Part shown: one piece after another, positions 17,095-27,260 of the stretch
How positions within the stretch are numbered: the stretch's first letter is position 1
Layout of the letters: every line of letters begins with the position of its first letter
Assembly (NCBI GenBank): GCA_046538105.1
Contig: JBKHJO010000001.1
Coordinates: 88,242 to 152,241, forward strand
Origin: JAWLEV01 sp046538105
GTDB lineage: Bacteria > Chloroflexota > Anaerolineae > UBA1429
DNA length: 64,000 nt
Direction: 5' to 3'
The notes under the pieces: model-generated
Told to the model about the DNA's origin: nothing
The model's database searches: none
Seen by the model: only the letters and a program-made list of their open reading frames with translations
Position numbers and translations under genes: made by a program

Positions 17095-17961
17095 ATGATC
17101 ATCGACGCCCACAACCATCCGGACTGGCACGGGCATGATCTCTCTGCCTTTCTGGAGAATATGGCCTCGTGTCATATCGATAAAACGTGGCTTTTGAGTT
17201 GGGAGGCGCCGGAGGACGAATACGATCCGGTGCCCGGTTATTGTTATACTCCGGTGCGTGACAAGAGTGGCCCGATTCCCTTTGCGCGATGCCTGTACTA
17301 TAAGGAGCGGGCACCAGAAAAGTTCGTCCTCGGGTATGCGCCAGATCCCCGACATCCCGATGCGCTCGATCGCCTGCGTGCCGCCGTGGAGATATATGGG
17401 GTGAAACTCTATGGCGAGTTAAAACTGCGCATGATGTACGATAATCCTGATGCTCTGCGCATGTTCCGCCATTGTGGAGAGTTGGGTCTCCCCGTCACCG
17501 TGCACCTGGACTATGCACTGGATACGGGTAGTGCGTATCCGCGTCCGAACTGGTGGTATGGCGGAGGCATGGGGGCCTTTGAACGGGCCGTGTGTGCCTG
17601 TCCCGAGACGGTCTTTGTCGGACATGGTCCCGGCTTTTGGGCACACATCTCTGCGGATGACCAGTTTGACAAGGTCGCCTATCCAGAAGGTGATATTGAG
17701 GGGGAGGGCAAAGTGGTGCAGATGTTACGGCGATATCCCAACCTCCGTGCCGATCTGTCGGCCAACTCGGGTCTCAATGCTCTGACCCGGGATCCGGGTT
17801 TTGCAAAGAGATTCTGTCTCGAGTTCTCGGACCGCCTGCTCCATGGGCGGGATTGTTTCGACGATCAGCGCGAGATCTTTTTGCGTTCACTGGGACTGCC
17901 GGACGAGGTTCTGGAACAGATTTTGTCCAGGAATGCCCTGGAATTGGTTGAGAAAGAATGA
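17095..17961 (+). CDS. Amidohydrolase-2-type metal hydrolase
   Basis: A 288-aa TIM-barrel protein. MIIDAHNHPDWHGHD gives the first His-x-His metal motif. VKLYGELKLRMM, PVTVHLDYALDTG, VFVGHGPGFW and LHGRDCFDDQ supply later strand-end His and Asp positions, as in the amidohydrolase-2 (gamma-resorcylate decarboxylase/lactonase) group. Such enzymes often hydrolyse lactones or decarboxylate. The start ATG has ATAGGAGGTAGGC directly upstream. It is the third gene of the enolase-superfamily, DegT, amidohydrolase set, and may open or process the lactone made by a sugar dehydrogenase. That assignment is inference. Confidence 0.85.
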   Translation: MIIDAHNHPDWHGHDLSAFLENMASCHIDKTWLLSWEAPEDEYDPVPGYCYTPVRDKSGPIPFARCLYYKERAPEKFVLGYAPDPRHPDALDRLRAAVEIYGVKLYGELKLRMMYDNPDALRMFRHCGELGLPVTVHLDYALDTGSAYPRPNWWYGGGMGAFERAVCACPETVFVGHGPGFWAHISADDQFDKVAYPEGDIEGEGKVVQMLRRYPNLRADLSANSGLNALTRDPGFAKRFCLEFSDRLLHGRDCFDDQREIFLRSLGLPDEVLEQILSRNALELVEKE

Positions 17962-17971
17962 GTGGGACGCG

Positions 17972-18712
17972 ATGAATCCGGGATTGTTCAAGGAGAAACA
18001 ACAACACGTGCCCTGGACGTTGCGGGACATGGTCTATGCGGGCATCGTCGCATTGTGTTTGCTCGCTTTGGGCCTGAGCGCCGTGATGGGATTGCTGGCT
18101 TTTGTTGATATAAGCCCGACGGATTCGCTTTCGTCCGGGATGCTCGTGTTATTGGTCTTTTCTCTGGAAGTCCTTCTCCTTCCTCCTGTATGGTGGTGGG
18201 GCCTGAAAAAGTATGAAAGGGGCTGGAGGAGCATGGGGCTGCGGCGGTTCCCATGGCTGATATCGGGAGCGCTTTTTTTCTTTGGCCTCGTTTTGATCCT
18301 GCTCATAAACTTTTTATGGGAGTTACTGAGGAGACAGTTGGGGTGGGCTGCCCAGCCGGATGTTTTGCCCCTCTTTGGCGGTGGAATACAAGGCTTGGCG
18401 CTGGCTCTGTTCTTGGGTGGCGTGATTGCTCCCCTGACCGAAGAGATATTTTTCCGGGGCTTTGTTTATGCTGGTCTGCGCAGCCGTTGGGGAACGGTGT
18501 GGGGGATGGTTGTCTCCTCGTTGCTCTTTGCCCTGATTCATCTTTCTCCCAGTGTGATCCTGCCCATCTTTTTGATGGGGATGGTGCTCGCCTTTGTCTA
18601 TACGTATAGCGGTTCCCTCTGGCCCACTATTTTTCTGCATGGGGCGATCAATGCCATGGCCTTTGTCGGCTCCTATATCAGCAGCAACTATCCAGGAATT
18701 TTTGGTATGTGA
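17972..18712 (+). CDS. CPBP-family intramembrane metalloprotease
   Basis: A 246-aa membrane protein with about six to eight helices. It carries the three motifs of the CAAX protease/bacteriocin-processing (Abi, Rce1-like) family: E157-E158-x-x-x-R162 (EEIFFRGF), F-x-x-x-H190 (FALIHLS) and H223-x-x-x-N227 (HGAINAM). These residues form the intramembrane zinc or water site. Partners are unknown. The ATG at 17972 is taken as start; the preceding ribosome site is weak, so translation may depend on the amidohydrolase upstream, whose stop is 10 bases earlier. A terminator follows at 18757. Confidence 0.9.
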   Translation: MNPGLFKEKQQHVPWTLRDMVYAGIVALCLLALGLSAVMGLLAFVDISPTDSLSSGMLVLLVFSLEVLLLPPVWWWGLKKYERGWRSMGLRRFPWLISGALFFFGLVLILLINFLWELLRRQLGWAAQPDVLPLFGGGIQGLALALFLGGVIAPLTEEIFFRGFVYAGLRSRWGTVWGMVVSSLLFALIHLSPSVILPIFLMGMVLAFVYTYSGSLWPTIFLHGAINAMAFVGSYISSNYPGIFGM

Positions 18713-18756
18713 AGCATCTTTTTGGCCCCCCTTTTGTATAGGGTTGATGAACACCG

Positions 18757-18785
18757 CGGGCTCCCTCGCTAGAGGGAGCCCGTTT
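18757..18785 (+). terminator. Rho-independent terminator after the CPBP gene
   Basis: An 11-bp perfect GC-rich stem (18757-18767 with 18772-18782), GCTA loop and TTT tail. It separates the plus-strand CPBP gene from the convergent alpha-2-macroglobulin gene. Confidence 0.75.
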
Positions 18786-18789
18786 CTGA

Positions 18790-21700
18790 TCAATCCGCGG
18801 CGTTGATGGTAAATCGGGCGCCTGCGGATCGCCCAAAGGTATCGGGCTCATACATCTCGTAGGCGTTGACCGGCATCACCTGAAACTTGCCGGGCGTGCT
18901 ACAACGTATGCGATATGTATACTCGTAAGTGCCTTGAGGCAGGTTGTCGACAAAGAGCACAGTCTTTTCATCGCGCAGTTCGATGTGTGTGGGCCAGGGG
19001 CGGTGCCAATAGGGCCAGTATTCTTGTTGTTCGTTTTCCTGTACGCGCTCCAGCCCAGAAACCTTCTCTGCGCTACGGCTCGTCTCCAGGCTGGCATCGA
19101 TGGCCTCGCATCCCGCTGGGAGGGGATCCTCCAGCACAAGGTAATGGAGGTCGTTCGGGGCGATGAGGGTCAGTTTGACTTCCAGCACGTCGTTGACCTG
19201 CGCCTGCGCGGTCGCCTCTTCGGAATCCTCAGGCAGATACTCGCGATGCACGATGATGCCCCGGTTGAGGGGCTGGATCTCCTCGGCGGGCAAAAAGTAG
19301 CGGAGGAAAGCGCTGTAGTAGAGTTTCCCTCCACCCTCTTGGTCTTCCGTCGTATATCGTTCGATCTCGATGAGGTTATCCACCTCCCTTTGTAGATCCT
19401 TTATGGGGATCTGGCGACGGATCGGCGTATCCAGTCTTTGGGGAGTGACCTTTCCACTGGCCTTTTGTTCATCGTTTGCCTTTAACGTGTAGGTATAGTC
19501 CCCCCCGAGTTCCTCCGTGACCGTCATATAGTCCGTCAGGGCCAGGATGGACCACACGTTCTCCTGGGTCGTCTCCCAGCGGCCGCTCCGACGGGCGGTC
19601 ATGAGCCATCGCACGGCCATAGGCAGCAACTCGTTCTCAGGTTGGAGGCGCACCAGGGCCCGCAGGACGATGGCATGGGTGCGAGTGTCCGTATTCATGG
19701 AGAGGCCGATACGTTGCTCCTCTTCCCAGTGGGCGCCGGTGGCACTCAGGATGGCCTCGTCCATCAGTTCGTTGACCAGGGTATCTGGCCGGCTCTCCTC
19801 CTCTGGATCGAGGCGATGGAGTGTCATGGCCAGGTAAGCCCGACTATAGAGCGACATCTTGTCCCGTTTCTCAAAGAGGGTCACACTGCGGCCCAGATCG
19901 CCCTTGCCAGCCTCGGCCAGAGCGTACAGCACCGTGGCGCGCTGGTCCCAATAAGCCTGTGTGTCCTGCGTGCTTTTGTTCAGCCACTCTTTGAGATACT
20001 TGACCCCCCGGTCGGTGACCTCTTTATCCACGACAAAGCCCTCTCTGCGGGCTTTTGTCAGTCCCAGCAGGACATAGCCGGTCAGGATGGGAGAACTGTC
20101 ATCGTTCCTCCACCAGCCCCACCCACCGTCCGGATTCTGCGTGGTATAGATGCGCTGCAGGGCGACTCCCACCTGCTGGGGGAGTTGGGCCTGCAGTTCT
20201 GAAGACTCGATACCTAACTCGCGTAGCGTCCTATAGGTGACCACGTTGGGCAAGAAGCGGCTCACTGTCTGCTCGATGCACTCGTAGGGGAAGGTGCGCA
20301 GGTATTCGAGACCCTCGCGCATGCCCGCTGCCAGAGAGGGATCCAGTTGTATTCTCAGTTCCCCCTGTTCTTCGCTGGCCTCCCTGGGCACCCGCACCAG
20401 TTCTATCAACTCGTCTTCCACCTGCCCGGCGGTCCCCACGACCTCCGGTGTGCTCATATGGTAGACGGGCAGGGAGAGCCGCACGGCGTCCGCGTACGTG
20501 TCCCCTTTGACATTGAACTGCAGATTCGCTTCCTCCACCGCCTCGACGCTCACAGGCCAGGAGACCGATTTCCGGCCACGGGCCGGGACCTCGGTGGCCT
20601 GTTCCGGCCTGTTCACCTCGAGGCCGTCCGCCTCCAGCGTGGTGGTCATCTGTAGATCTCGCGCCGTATTGTTATGGATGGCGGCGCTGAGGATGGGCTG
20701 ATCGCCGATGACAAAGAAGCGGGGCACGGCGGGACGGATCATGACGTCCAGCGTACTGACGATATCGGCATGCGCCCTGCCCACCTGGGTCTCCTCTGTT
20801 ACTGCCTGCGCCGTCAGGCGCCACGTGGTCAGCGTGTCGGGAAGGTCGACAGTCACCGTCGCCTTTCCCTGGTCATCGGTCTGCACGGTGGGATCCCAAA
20901 AGGCCGTGTCAGGAAAGTCCTCCCTTACGGTACCTCCCGGTTCTCCTCCTCCGCCCCCCTTGCCCTCTGTCGGGCGCTCCAGATTATATCGGTCGACGGA
21001 CCGGGCCAGAGAAGTGGCCGTTCTTATAGAGAGTTCGCGTTCGCGATAGAAGGCTTCCACGATATCCGGCTGATCTCCCCGCACCAGGCTCTCAATGGCC
21101 AGATCGACGAGTTGAAGAGAAACTTCTGCCTGTACCCCATTTCCTTGATAGTCCTTAACCTGTATATCATAGGTGGCCTGGTCTCTTGGCTTGTAAGTAT
21201 CGGAACGGTCGGGATCTATATCTATCTGAAGCTCCTGACGTTCCGTCGATACGGGCAGCATGACGAGCCCCATCTTGAAGGATGCCGGTGTTTCGTCATC
21301 CTCCATACCCTTGACGAGGACGATGGAGACATAGATGTTGGGCGCGTGATCGGGCTGGATGGGGACCGCTATCTGCTCGCTGTTTCCCTCCAGTTCAATG
21401 ACGCGGTGCTTCAGGATGCTCCCTCGCTCAATGGTCAGCAGACCTTTGGCTGTCGCCTGATAGGGAGAGGGAACGAGGATATGGGCCGTCTCTCCTGACT
21501 TGTAAGACTCTTTATCGGCTACCAGTTCGATCCTATCGTTATTCTCTTGACCCCAGTTGATGTATCCTGTGCCACTTACCCAGAGGTAGAGGGTACTGCG
21601 TACCTCATTCTTGTATTCGTCCAGTCCCGAGGCCAACACTTTGTAGGTGCCACCTTCAGGTGGAGTGAAGGAGACGAGGGCTTTTCCTTCTATGTCCGTC

Positions 21701-24669
21701 GTCACCGTACGGGTGACTACTGGTGTATCACGCGTCTCGTTTGTCCAGTAAGTGTGTCCGTCCTCTGCTTTCTCTTTTACACTGTACCATTCGTGTTTGT
21801 AAAAGACGAGGGTAAGATCCTGTTCTGCGACCGGTTGGCCGTGTATATCCACGGTCAGGGTGCGCACTGTCCGTTCCTCACCGGCGGTGCCGACGTAGCG
21901 ATCTGCGGCCATCCCGACGTAGAAAGTGCCCTTGTGGACGATGGCGGTGGTGCGGGCGCTCACCTCCTGGTTGTTGAGATCGACGATGGACACCTCAAGG
22001 GTGTATATCTGGCTCTGTTTCTCATCCTCAATATCTGCGGGTGCTTTGAAGGTAAACTCGCCCTGGGCATCGGTAGTACCCTTGCCCTCGGCGATCAGTT
22101 CCTCATAGGGGCCCAGATCGAAGCGTCTATCCTCATAGTCCCACTCCTGGAAGCTATAGTGTTCCTCGCCTTCCCACTGATCAAAGATGTGAGGGCCGCG
22201 CATCACACGCCAGGTCACCGTGGCATCGTTGACCGGTCCCCCGAAAAAGTAGTCTGCTTTGGCCGTCGTCTGTATCGTATCTCCCTGTATATAGTCGGCC
22301 TGATCGGTCTCCACCTCGACCTGGAATTCTGGCCGACGATACTCGGCGACCTGGAACTTTTTGCTGGTGGTTTGTTCTTTGTAGAGAGCCTGGATGCGAT
22401 AGTGGCCCAACGAGGCCTCTTTGCTCAGAGGGATCTCGCCGTATATGGTCCCCATGGTGCTCGTCTTTATGGTTTCACGCCATATCTCTCTTTCCTGTTC
22501 ATCGAGCGCGGTTATCTCCACGCTGCTTTCCTGTGGTGGGAGATCATACTGCGCGTCTTCCTCATCCCGCAGGATGCCCTTGAAATGGACGGTCTGGCCT
22601 GGTCGGTAGATGTCACGATCTGTGTAGATATATGCTTTATATTCGGACTTGGCGGGGGCGCTGCTTACTCCGAAATCCCAGGGGCTTATGCCATCGGACC
22701 ACTGATTCATCACGGCTCCCGTGCTTGTATCGCTCTCGGCGAATACCATCAGTGGCGCCCAGGGTTCCTGGGTCTCAAACTGGGCCATAGCGATCCCATC
22801 GGTATCGGTAGTCGATTCTGCGACCGGCTCGCCCTCGCCGTTGTAGATGGTGACGTCCGCTCTGGGAACTGGCGATCCATCCCGCATGTCCGTGATCCAG
22901 ACCAGGGCCTCATCCTCCGTGGCCTTTAGTGTGAGGTTCATGTGCGAGACGACGAGCACGTGGCGCCGGGCATCGGGCACCTCTGGCGCCGATGCCTCCA
23001 GGAGGTAGAGGCCAGGGGAGAGATTGGACTCATCTTCCGCTGCTAATGGCACAGAGATGGTCTCCGTATCGTTGAGTTCCCCGCTTACCCGCCGGGACCA
23101 GCGACGTATCAGATTAGCATTCTGCGGTTGATACTCGTCCCAGAAACGCCAACCCTCCTGGCTGTTAAGGGCGATGAAATCCTCCTTTGGCAATTTGTAG
23201 AGTTCCATCTTTATCTGAGACACATTGCGATGCCGTATCCTGGTCTCGCGACTGCCATAGGCACTGTAGGTGCCAATCTGGCTGGGGGTATCCAGATCTA
23301 CCATGGGGGGTAGGTCTTCCGTTTCAAAACTGAAGGAGTAACCTTCCAAAAGGGGATCACCATCACGGCCTTGAATCTCGGTATCGAAAGTGAGGGTGTA
23401 GGTGGTAGATGGTTCAAGATTCCCATGCAGGCGGACGAGAGTGTCCTCCTCCTGCCAATTGAGATTGAGTTTGATGGTAGGAGTGATGGTCGTGCCCTCA
23501 AGAAAGGTCTCCTGACTGATGGGGCTGGAGAAAGTCATCTCCAGCGCGTCAGGCAGCGGAAGCCGCTGTCCGTCCCGAGGATATGTGGAGGTTATCTCTG
23601 GCGGGCCTATGGTCGTGAACTTCCATTCGTATGCTTCTGAGATGACAACATCTTTTGCGGCGGCCGGCGCGCCCTCGGCGAGGGATGCGGCATAGTTTGT
23701 TCCCTGCTGGAGCGGCTTGTCGGGCGTATAGATCATGGTGTTGTCCTGCCACGAGAAGGATCCAATTACCTTTTTGCCATTTTGCTGTGAAAGGGAGAAG
23801 CGTTCTTGCGTGGCCTCTTTGCCCATAGGTTGGTTGAAAGAGATACGAATAGGGGTGGTCTTGGAGACGTATTCTGTATTTGGAGATGGCGACACAGATA
23901 CTATTCGAGGTAGTTCCGTCGTAAAGGACCAACTGTAATCCTCCTGCAAGGTGCCGCCTGTGGTATCCTCCAGACCAGCGGGAACGCGTACCGTGTACTC
24001 GGTCCCCGGTACCAGGCGCGCGCCGGGTTCAAAGGTGTATATGGAGGTGTTGGTCCACTCGCCCGTTCCCGTGAGGGAGGGGGAGAAGATAAGGGGGTCG
24101 GGCAGGTCTTTTTGTTCTTTGACACCCGTCAGGGGTACGATGGGGCGGTTAAAGACAGCGCGAATCGTCGTCTGCGTGTCGACATCGGTACTGTCGGGCA
24201 CGGGGAACACGTTGGTGACGTGAATAAAGCCCACGGTCTGGAGGCGAAGGGTGAGAGGATTCTCGAGTTCCAAGCCTTCCGCGCTGGTCGCGGAGGTGTC
24301 GATGGTGACGCGGTATTGGGTATTCCTTTGGAATTCCTTTTTGGGCGCAAATTGCAACGTGTGCTCATCCTGCCATGAAAAGGCTCCATCCACGGCCGGC
24401 TTGATGCTCCACGCTTCCTCTACCGAATCCATGTCCATTTCCTGGTCGAACTCGAGGACAATGGGAGCGTCGACGCGATGCTCTTCTCCCTCGGCTGGCG
24501 AGCGTTTCAGGAGCCTGGGGGGGCGGGGTGGCAGCGGCGTCGGGGTGGGCTCGGGGGTGGTCTCCACGTGTCGTTCCGGTACTGGGGTCGCCGTCGGCGC
24601 GCCCGTACAGGCTATGAGAACGACGACGAAGAATATCGCAAGCAGGGAATTGACGGATACACGTTTCAT
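18790..24669 (-). CDS. Bacterial alpha-2-macroglobulin, lipoprotein with intact thioester
   Basis: A 1959-aa giant protease-trap protein. The signal MKRVSVNSLLAIFFVVVLIA ends in a lipobox with Cys21, so it is membrane-anchored outside the cell. A TPTPLPP linker and several Ig-like domains (repeats around 55-450, such as RSPAEGEEHRV, FPVPDSTDV and SPSPNTEYV) precede the MG domains. A Gly-rich stretch (EGKGGGGGEPGG) marks the bait-like region. The thioester motif is C1464-I-E-Q1467, so covalent trapping should be possible. It ends with receptor-type beta domains. It lies 14 bases after pbpC, the arrangement known from E. coli YfhM and PbpC, where the pair guards or repairs the envelope after protease or mechanical breach. 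Confidence 0.95.
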   Translation of the reverse strand: MKRVSVNSLLAIFFVVVLIACTGAPTATPVPERHVETTPEPTPTPLPPRPPRLLKRSPAEGEEHRVDAPIVLEFDQEMDMDSVEEAWSIKPAVDGAFSWQDEHTLQFAPKKEFQRNTQYRVTIDTSATSAEGLELENPLTLRLQTVGFIHVTNVFPVPDSTDVDTQTTIRAVFNRPIVPLTGVKEQKDLPDPLIFSPSLTGTGEWTNTSIYTFEPGARLVPGTEYTVRVPAGLEDTTGGTLQEDYSWSFTTELPRIVSVSPSPNTEYVSKTTPIRISFNQPMGKEATQERFSLSQQNGKKVIGSFSWQDNTMIYTPDKPLQQGTNYAASLAEGAPAAAKDVVISEAYEWKFTTIGPPEITSTYPRDGQRLPLPDALEMTFSSPISQETFLEGTTITPTIKLNLNWQEEDTLVRLHGNLEPSTTYTLTFDTEIQGRDGDPLLEGYSFSFETEDLPPMVDLDTPSQIGTYSAYGSRETRIRHRNVSQIKMELYKLPKEDFIALNSQEGWRFWDEYQPQNANLIRRWSRRVSGELNDTETISVPLAAEDESNLSPGLYLLEASAPEVPDARRHVLVVSHMNLTLKATEDEALVWITDMRDGSPVPRADVTIYNGEGEPVAESTTDTDGIAMAQFETQEPWAPLMVFAESDTSTGAVMNQWSDGISPWDFGVSSAPAKSEYKAYIYTDRDIYRPGQTVHFKGILRDEEDAQYDLPPQESSVEITALDEQEREIWRETIKTSTMGTIYGEIPLSKEASLGHYRIQALYKEQTTSKKFQVAEYRRPEFQVEVETDQADYIQGDTIQTTAKADYFFGGPVNDATVTWRVMRGPHIFDQWEGEEHYSFQEWDYEDRRFDLGPYEELIAEGKGTTDAQGEFTFKAPADIEDEKQSQIYTLEVSIVDLNNQEVSARTTAIVHKGTFYVGMAADRYVGTAGEERTVRTLTVDIHGQPVAEQDLTLVFYKHEWYSVKEKAEDGHTYWTNETRDTPVVTRTVTTDIEGKALVSFTPPEGGTYKVLASGLDEYKNEVRSTLYLWVSGTGYINWGQENNDRIELVADKESYKSGETAHILVPSPYQATAKGLLTIERGSILKHRVIELEGNSEQIAVPIQPDHAPNIYVSIVLVKGMEDDETPASFKMGLVMLPVSTERQELQIDIDPDRSDTYKPRDQATYDIQVKDYQGNGVQAEVSLQLVDLAIESLVRGDQPDIVEAFYRERELSIRTATSLARSVDRYNLERPTEGKGGGGGEPGGTVREDFPDTAFWDPTVQTDDQGKATVTVDLPDTLTTWRLTAQAVTEETQVGRAHADIVSTLDVMIRPAVPRFFVIGDQPILSAAIHNNTARDLQMTTTLEADGLEVNRPEQATEVPARGRKSVSWPVSVEAVEEANLQFNVKGDTYADAVRLSLPVYHMSTPEVVGTAGQVEDELIELVRVPREASEEQGELRIQLDPSLAAGMREGLEYLRTFPYECIEQTVSRFLPNVVTYRTLRELGIESSELQAQLPQQVGVALQRIYTTQNPDGGWGWWRNDDSSPILTGYVLLGLTKARREGFVVDKEVTDRGVKYLKEWLNKSTQDTQAYWDQRATVLYALAEAGKGDLGRSVTLFEKRDKMSLYSRAYLAMTLHRLDPEEESRPDTLVNELMDEAILSATGAHWEEEQRIGLSMNTDTRTHAIVLRALVRLQPENELLPMAVRWLMTARRSGRWETTQENVWSILALTDYMTVTEELGGDYTYTLKANDEQKASGKVTPQRLDTPIRRQIPIKDLQREVDNLIEIERYTTEDQEGGGKLYYSAFLRYFLPAEEIQPLNRGIIVHREYLPEDSEEATAQAQVNDVLEVKLTLIAPNDLHYLVLEDPLPAGCEAIDASLETSRSAEKVSGLERVQENEQQEYWPYWHRPWPTHIELRDEKTVLFVDNLPQGTYEYTYRIRCSTPGKFQVMPVNAYEMYEPDTFGRSAGARFTINAAD

Positions 24670-24683
24670 GACAGCATCCTTTC

Positions 24684-27173
24684 CTATTCTCCCTCTACGG
24701 GCAGAACGATGATATTTAGTTCAGGGCTATTGATTATACTCTGATCCTGTGTCAGTCCGCGAACGCGGAATGAGTATTCCCCTTTTGTGAGGGGCCACAT
24801 GATACGGTAGGGAGGATGTAGCCAGGTGTGCCATCTCTCCCCATTGATCCACAGGGACACCTCCTGCAGGTCATCCGGTGATTGTGCAAAGGCGCTGACC
24901 TCCAGTTGTTGGTGGCCTGGTGGTATGTCCTCTGTCATCACATATCTTCCGTTTGGAGTGGGGTTTGTCAGATAGAGGGATGGAAGGCCCTGATCCTCTT
25001 GGTCTCCTATATTGCCGGCGTCTTCCGTCGGTGAGGGCCGCTGGGATGCCTCCCGGCCCGTGCCGGGCAGACTATGCCCTTCCTCCTCGGCCCAGGCAAT
25101 GATCTCTGGAGGCCAGTGGATGATGACGCGTCTCTCTCGCAGCTTCTCCACATCCTCCTGTACGTTAGGGGGTGCCAGGTGATGCATGGCACACTGTTGG
25201 GCTGGAGCATTCTCCTCCAGAAAGAGCTCGGTCTTGTGTTTTTGGCAGGCCGGGTTGGGCAAGAGCCCGGAAAGGGCGCAGACTTGTTTCTCAACAATGC
25301 CGTCGGGTCGCGCAAAGGGCGGGGGGGGATGGCGGTGTATGCTGCGCATGGTGGCGTTCCATATAGGAGCCGCGCCACTGACGCCCGACACCTGTTTCAT
25401 AGGTTCGTTGTTGGCGTTTCCCACCCATACACCCACGACACGCTCGCTGCTATAGCCTACGGTCCAATTATCCCGCCAGTTGGTAGTGGTGCCCGTCTTT
25501 ACGGCAGCGGGGAAGGGCAATTCCAGGGCGTTGTCCTCGCCAAAGGAGGGAAGGCGGGCATAGTCGTCCGCCAGAATGTCCGTGATGAGGTAGGCGATTC
25601 GCTCATCAAGCACCTGGTGGGCACTGGGGCTGCTCTGGTACAAAAGGCGCCCCTCGGCATCCTCTACATAATCTATGATATGGGGTTGTACGCCCTGGCC
25701 CCCGTTGGCCAGGGCGCTGTAGGCGGCGGTCAATTCCAAAAGTGTGACCTCACCACTTCCCAGGGTCAGGGCAAGGCCGTTGGAGCGGTTTTCGCGCAGG
25801 GTGGTGATGCCGAGACGACGAGCCATGGCGAACAGTTTATCGGTGCCGATCTCGTCCAACAGCCTGACTGTGGCCGCATTATAGGAGCAGGCCAGTGCCT
25901 GGCGTAGTGATACCAGGCCGTGGTATTTGTAGTCGTAGTTGATGGGGGTGTAGGGATTTCCCTCCTGGGTGATAAAGGTGGTGCGCACGTCCGCGATGGG
26001 GGTTGCGGGGGAATACCCCCCCGCAAAGGCCGCGGCGTAGGTCAGGGGCTTGATGGCCGACCCTGGCTGTCGAAGGGAGAGGGTGGCATTGACCGCGCCA
26101 TTTATCTTCTCATCAAAGTAGTCGGGGCTGCCGATGAGGGCGCGAACCCGACCGGTATCCGGATCCATGACCACCACGGCGCCATTATGAACGTTGTGGC
26201 TGGGCATATCGGGGGTCTCACGATTGAGCGCCTCGAGATGGCGCTGCAGAGGATCCTCGGCAGCGCGTTGCAGGCCCAAATCCAAGGTCGTATGGATGCG
26301 CAGGCCGCCGCGCTGTATGGCCTCCGGTTCCAACACCTGATCGAGCCTTTCGCGGACCATCATGCAAAAGTGGGGGGCTTGAATCTGCAAGGGTTCACTG
26401 GCGAATTGTAGGGATTCTCGATGGGCGCCTTTTGCCTGTTCCGCCGTGATATAGTCCGCCTTTACCATCAGTGTGAGGACATCTTTTTGACGTTCCTTGG
26501 CGGCCTGTAGGTTCGTGAGAGGGTTATAGCGGGTCGGTGATTGAGGCAGCCCGGCCAACAGGGCACACTCGGCAAGATCGAGTTGCGAAACCGGTTTGCC
26601 AAAGTAGGCTCGTGCTGCGGCCTCCACCCCATAGGACATGTTCCCGAAATAGGTCTCGTTCAGGTACAGGGTCAGGATGCGTTCCTTCCCCAGGGTGCAT
26701 GTCATCCACAGGGCTATGACCGTCTCGTGAACCTTGCGGCGCCAGTCCCGCCTATGGCGTGCTTTTGGGGAGAGTATCACATTTCGCGCCACCTGCTGGG
26801 TGATGGTGCTACCTCCGGAGACGATTTGCCCGTGGCGGAAATTGACCCACAGGGCGCGCGCGATGGCCCGGGGGCTGAATCCGGGGTTTTCATAGAACGA
26901 GGCATCCTCTGTGGCGATGACAGCCCGGCGCAGAGCCAGAGGAATCTCCTCCAGGTCGACGGGACGGTGCAGGCCGGCATGGGGATCCATCATCTCGTAG
27001 AGTTGGTGCCCGTTTCGATCCAGAATCAGGTTTGAGGGGATCGATGTACGTTTCCTCAGAATCTCGGGCCCAAATGCCAACAGGGGAGCGCGAAGTAGCA
27101 GAAAAGCCAGCGGGACGAGTCCCAACAGGATGGTGATGATAATCTTTGATCTCTTGGAATAGCGTCCCATCAT
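24684..27173 (-). CDS. pbpC: Penicillin-binding protein 1C (bifunctional glycosyltransferase/transpeptidase)
   Basis: An 829-aa class A PBP. An N-terminal anchor helix (about 11-33) is followed by the GT51 domain with catalytic Glu89 in ATED90 and the GGSTITQQVARN motif. The transpeptidase has S372-x-x-K375 (GSAIKP), ACSYNAA (SxN) and K559-T-G-T. The PBP1C-specific C-terminal beta domain (from about 745) ends near GRYVMTEDIPP and LWINGERW. The GT51 motif EDASFYENPGF has Asn where His is common. It polymerises and cross-links peptidoglycan. The alpha-2-macroglobulin follows by 14 bases, and idsA stops 87 bases before it on the same strand. A GAAGG precedes the double ATG start. Confidence 0.95.
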   Translation of the reverse strand: MMGRYSKRSKIIITILLGLVPLAFLLLRAPLLAFGPEILRKRTSIPSNLILDRNGHQLYEMMDPHAGLHRPVDLEEIPLALRRAVIATEDASFYENPGFSPRAIARALWVNFRHGQIVSGGSTITQQVARNVILSPKARHRRDWRRKVHETVIALWMTCTLGKERILTLYLNETYFGNMSYGVEAAARAYFGKPVSQLDLAECALLAGLPQSPTRYNPLTNLQAAKERQKDVLTLMVKADYITAEQAKGAHRESLQFASEPLQIQAPHFCMMVRERLDQVLEPEAIQRGGLRIHTTLDLGLQRAAEDPLQRHLEALNRETPDMPSHNVHNGAVVVMDPDTGRVRALIGSPDYFDEKINGAVNATLSLRQPGSAIKPLTYAAAFAGGYSPATPIADVRTTFITQEGNPYTPINYDYKYHGLVSLRQALACSYNAATVRLLDEIGTDKLFAMARRLGITTLRENRSNGLALTLGSGEVTLLELTAAYSALANGGQGVQPHIIDYVEDAEGRLLYQSSPSAHQVLDERIAYLITDILADDYARLPSFGEDNALELPFPAAVKTGTTTNWRDNWTVGYSSERVVGVWVGNANNEPMKQVSGVSGAAPIWNATMRSIHRHPPPPFARPDGIVEKQVCALSGLLPNPACQKHKTELFLEENAPAQQCAMHHLAPPNVQEDVEKLRERRVIIHWPPEIIAWAEEEGHSLPGTGREASQRPSPTEDAGNIGDQEDQGLPSLYLTNPTPNGRYVMTEDIPPGHQQLEVSAFAQSPDDLQEVSLWINGERWHTWLHPPYRIMWPLTKGEYSFRVRGLTQDQSIINSPELNIIVLPVEGE

Positions 27174-27260
27174 CCTTCTCTCGCTTTATTGATCCCATTT
27201 TGTAGACGTTTTCGGGCGATGGATTTGTTCCGTGTAACAGTCAAGAAATCGGACTCGGCC

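Noticed and set aside
21547..22929. Long open frame (460 codons) on the plus strand inside the alpha-2-macroglobulin gene
   Set aside because: It lies antisense to a protein with clear domains, has no ribosome site and reads as low-complexity hydrophobic sequence. It is a shadow of GC-biased codons.
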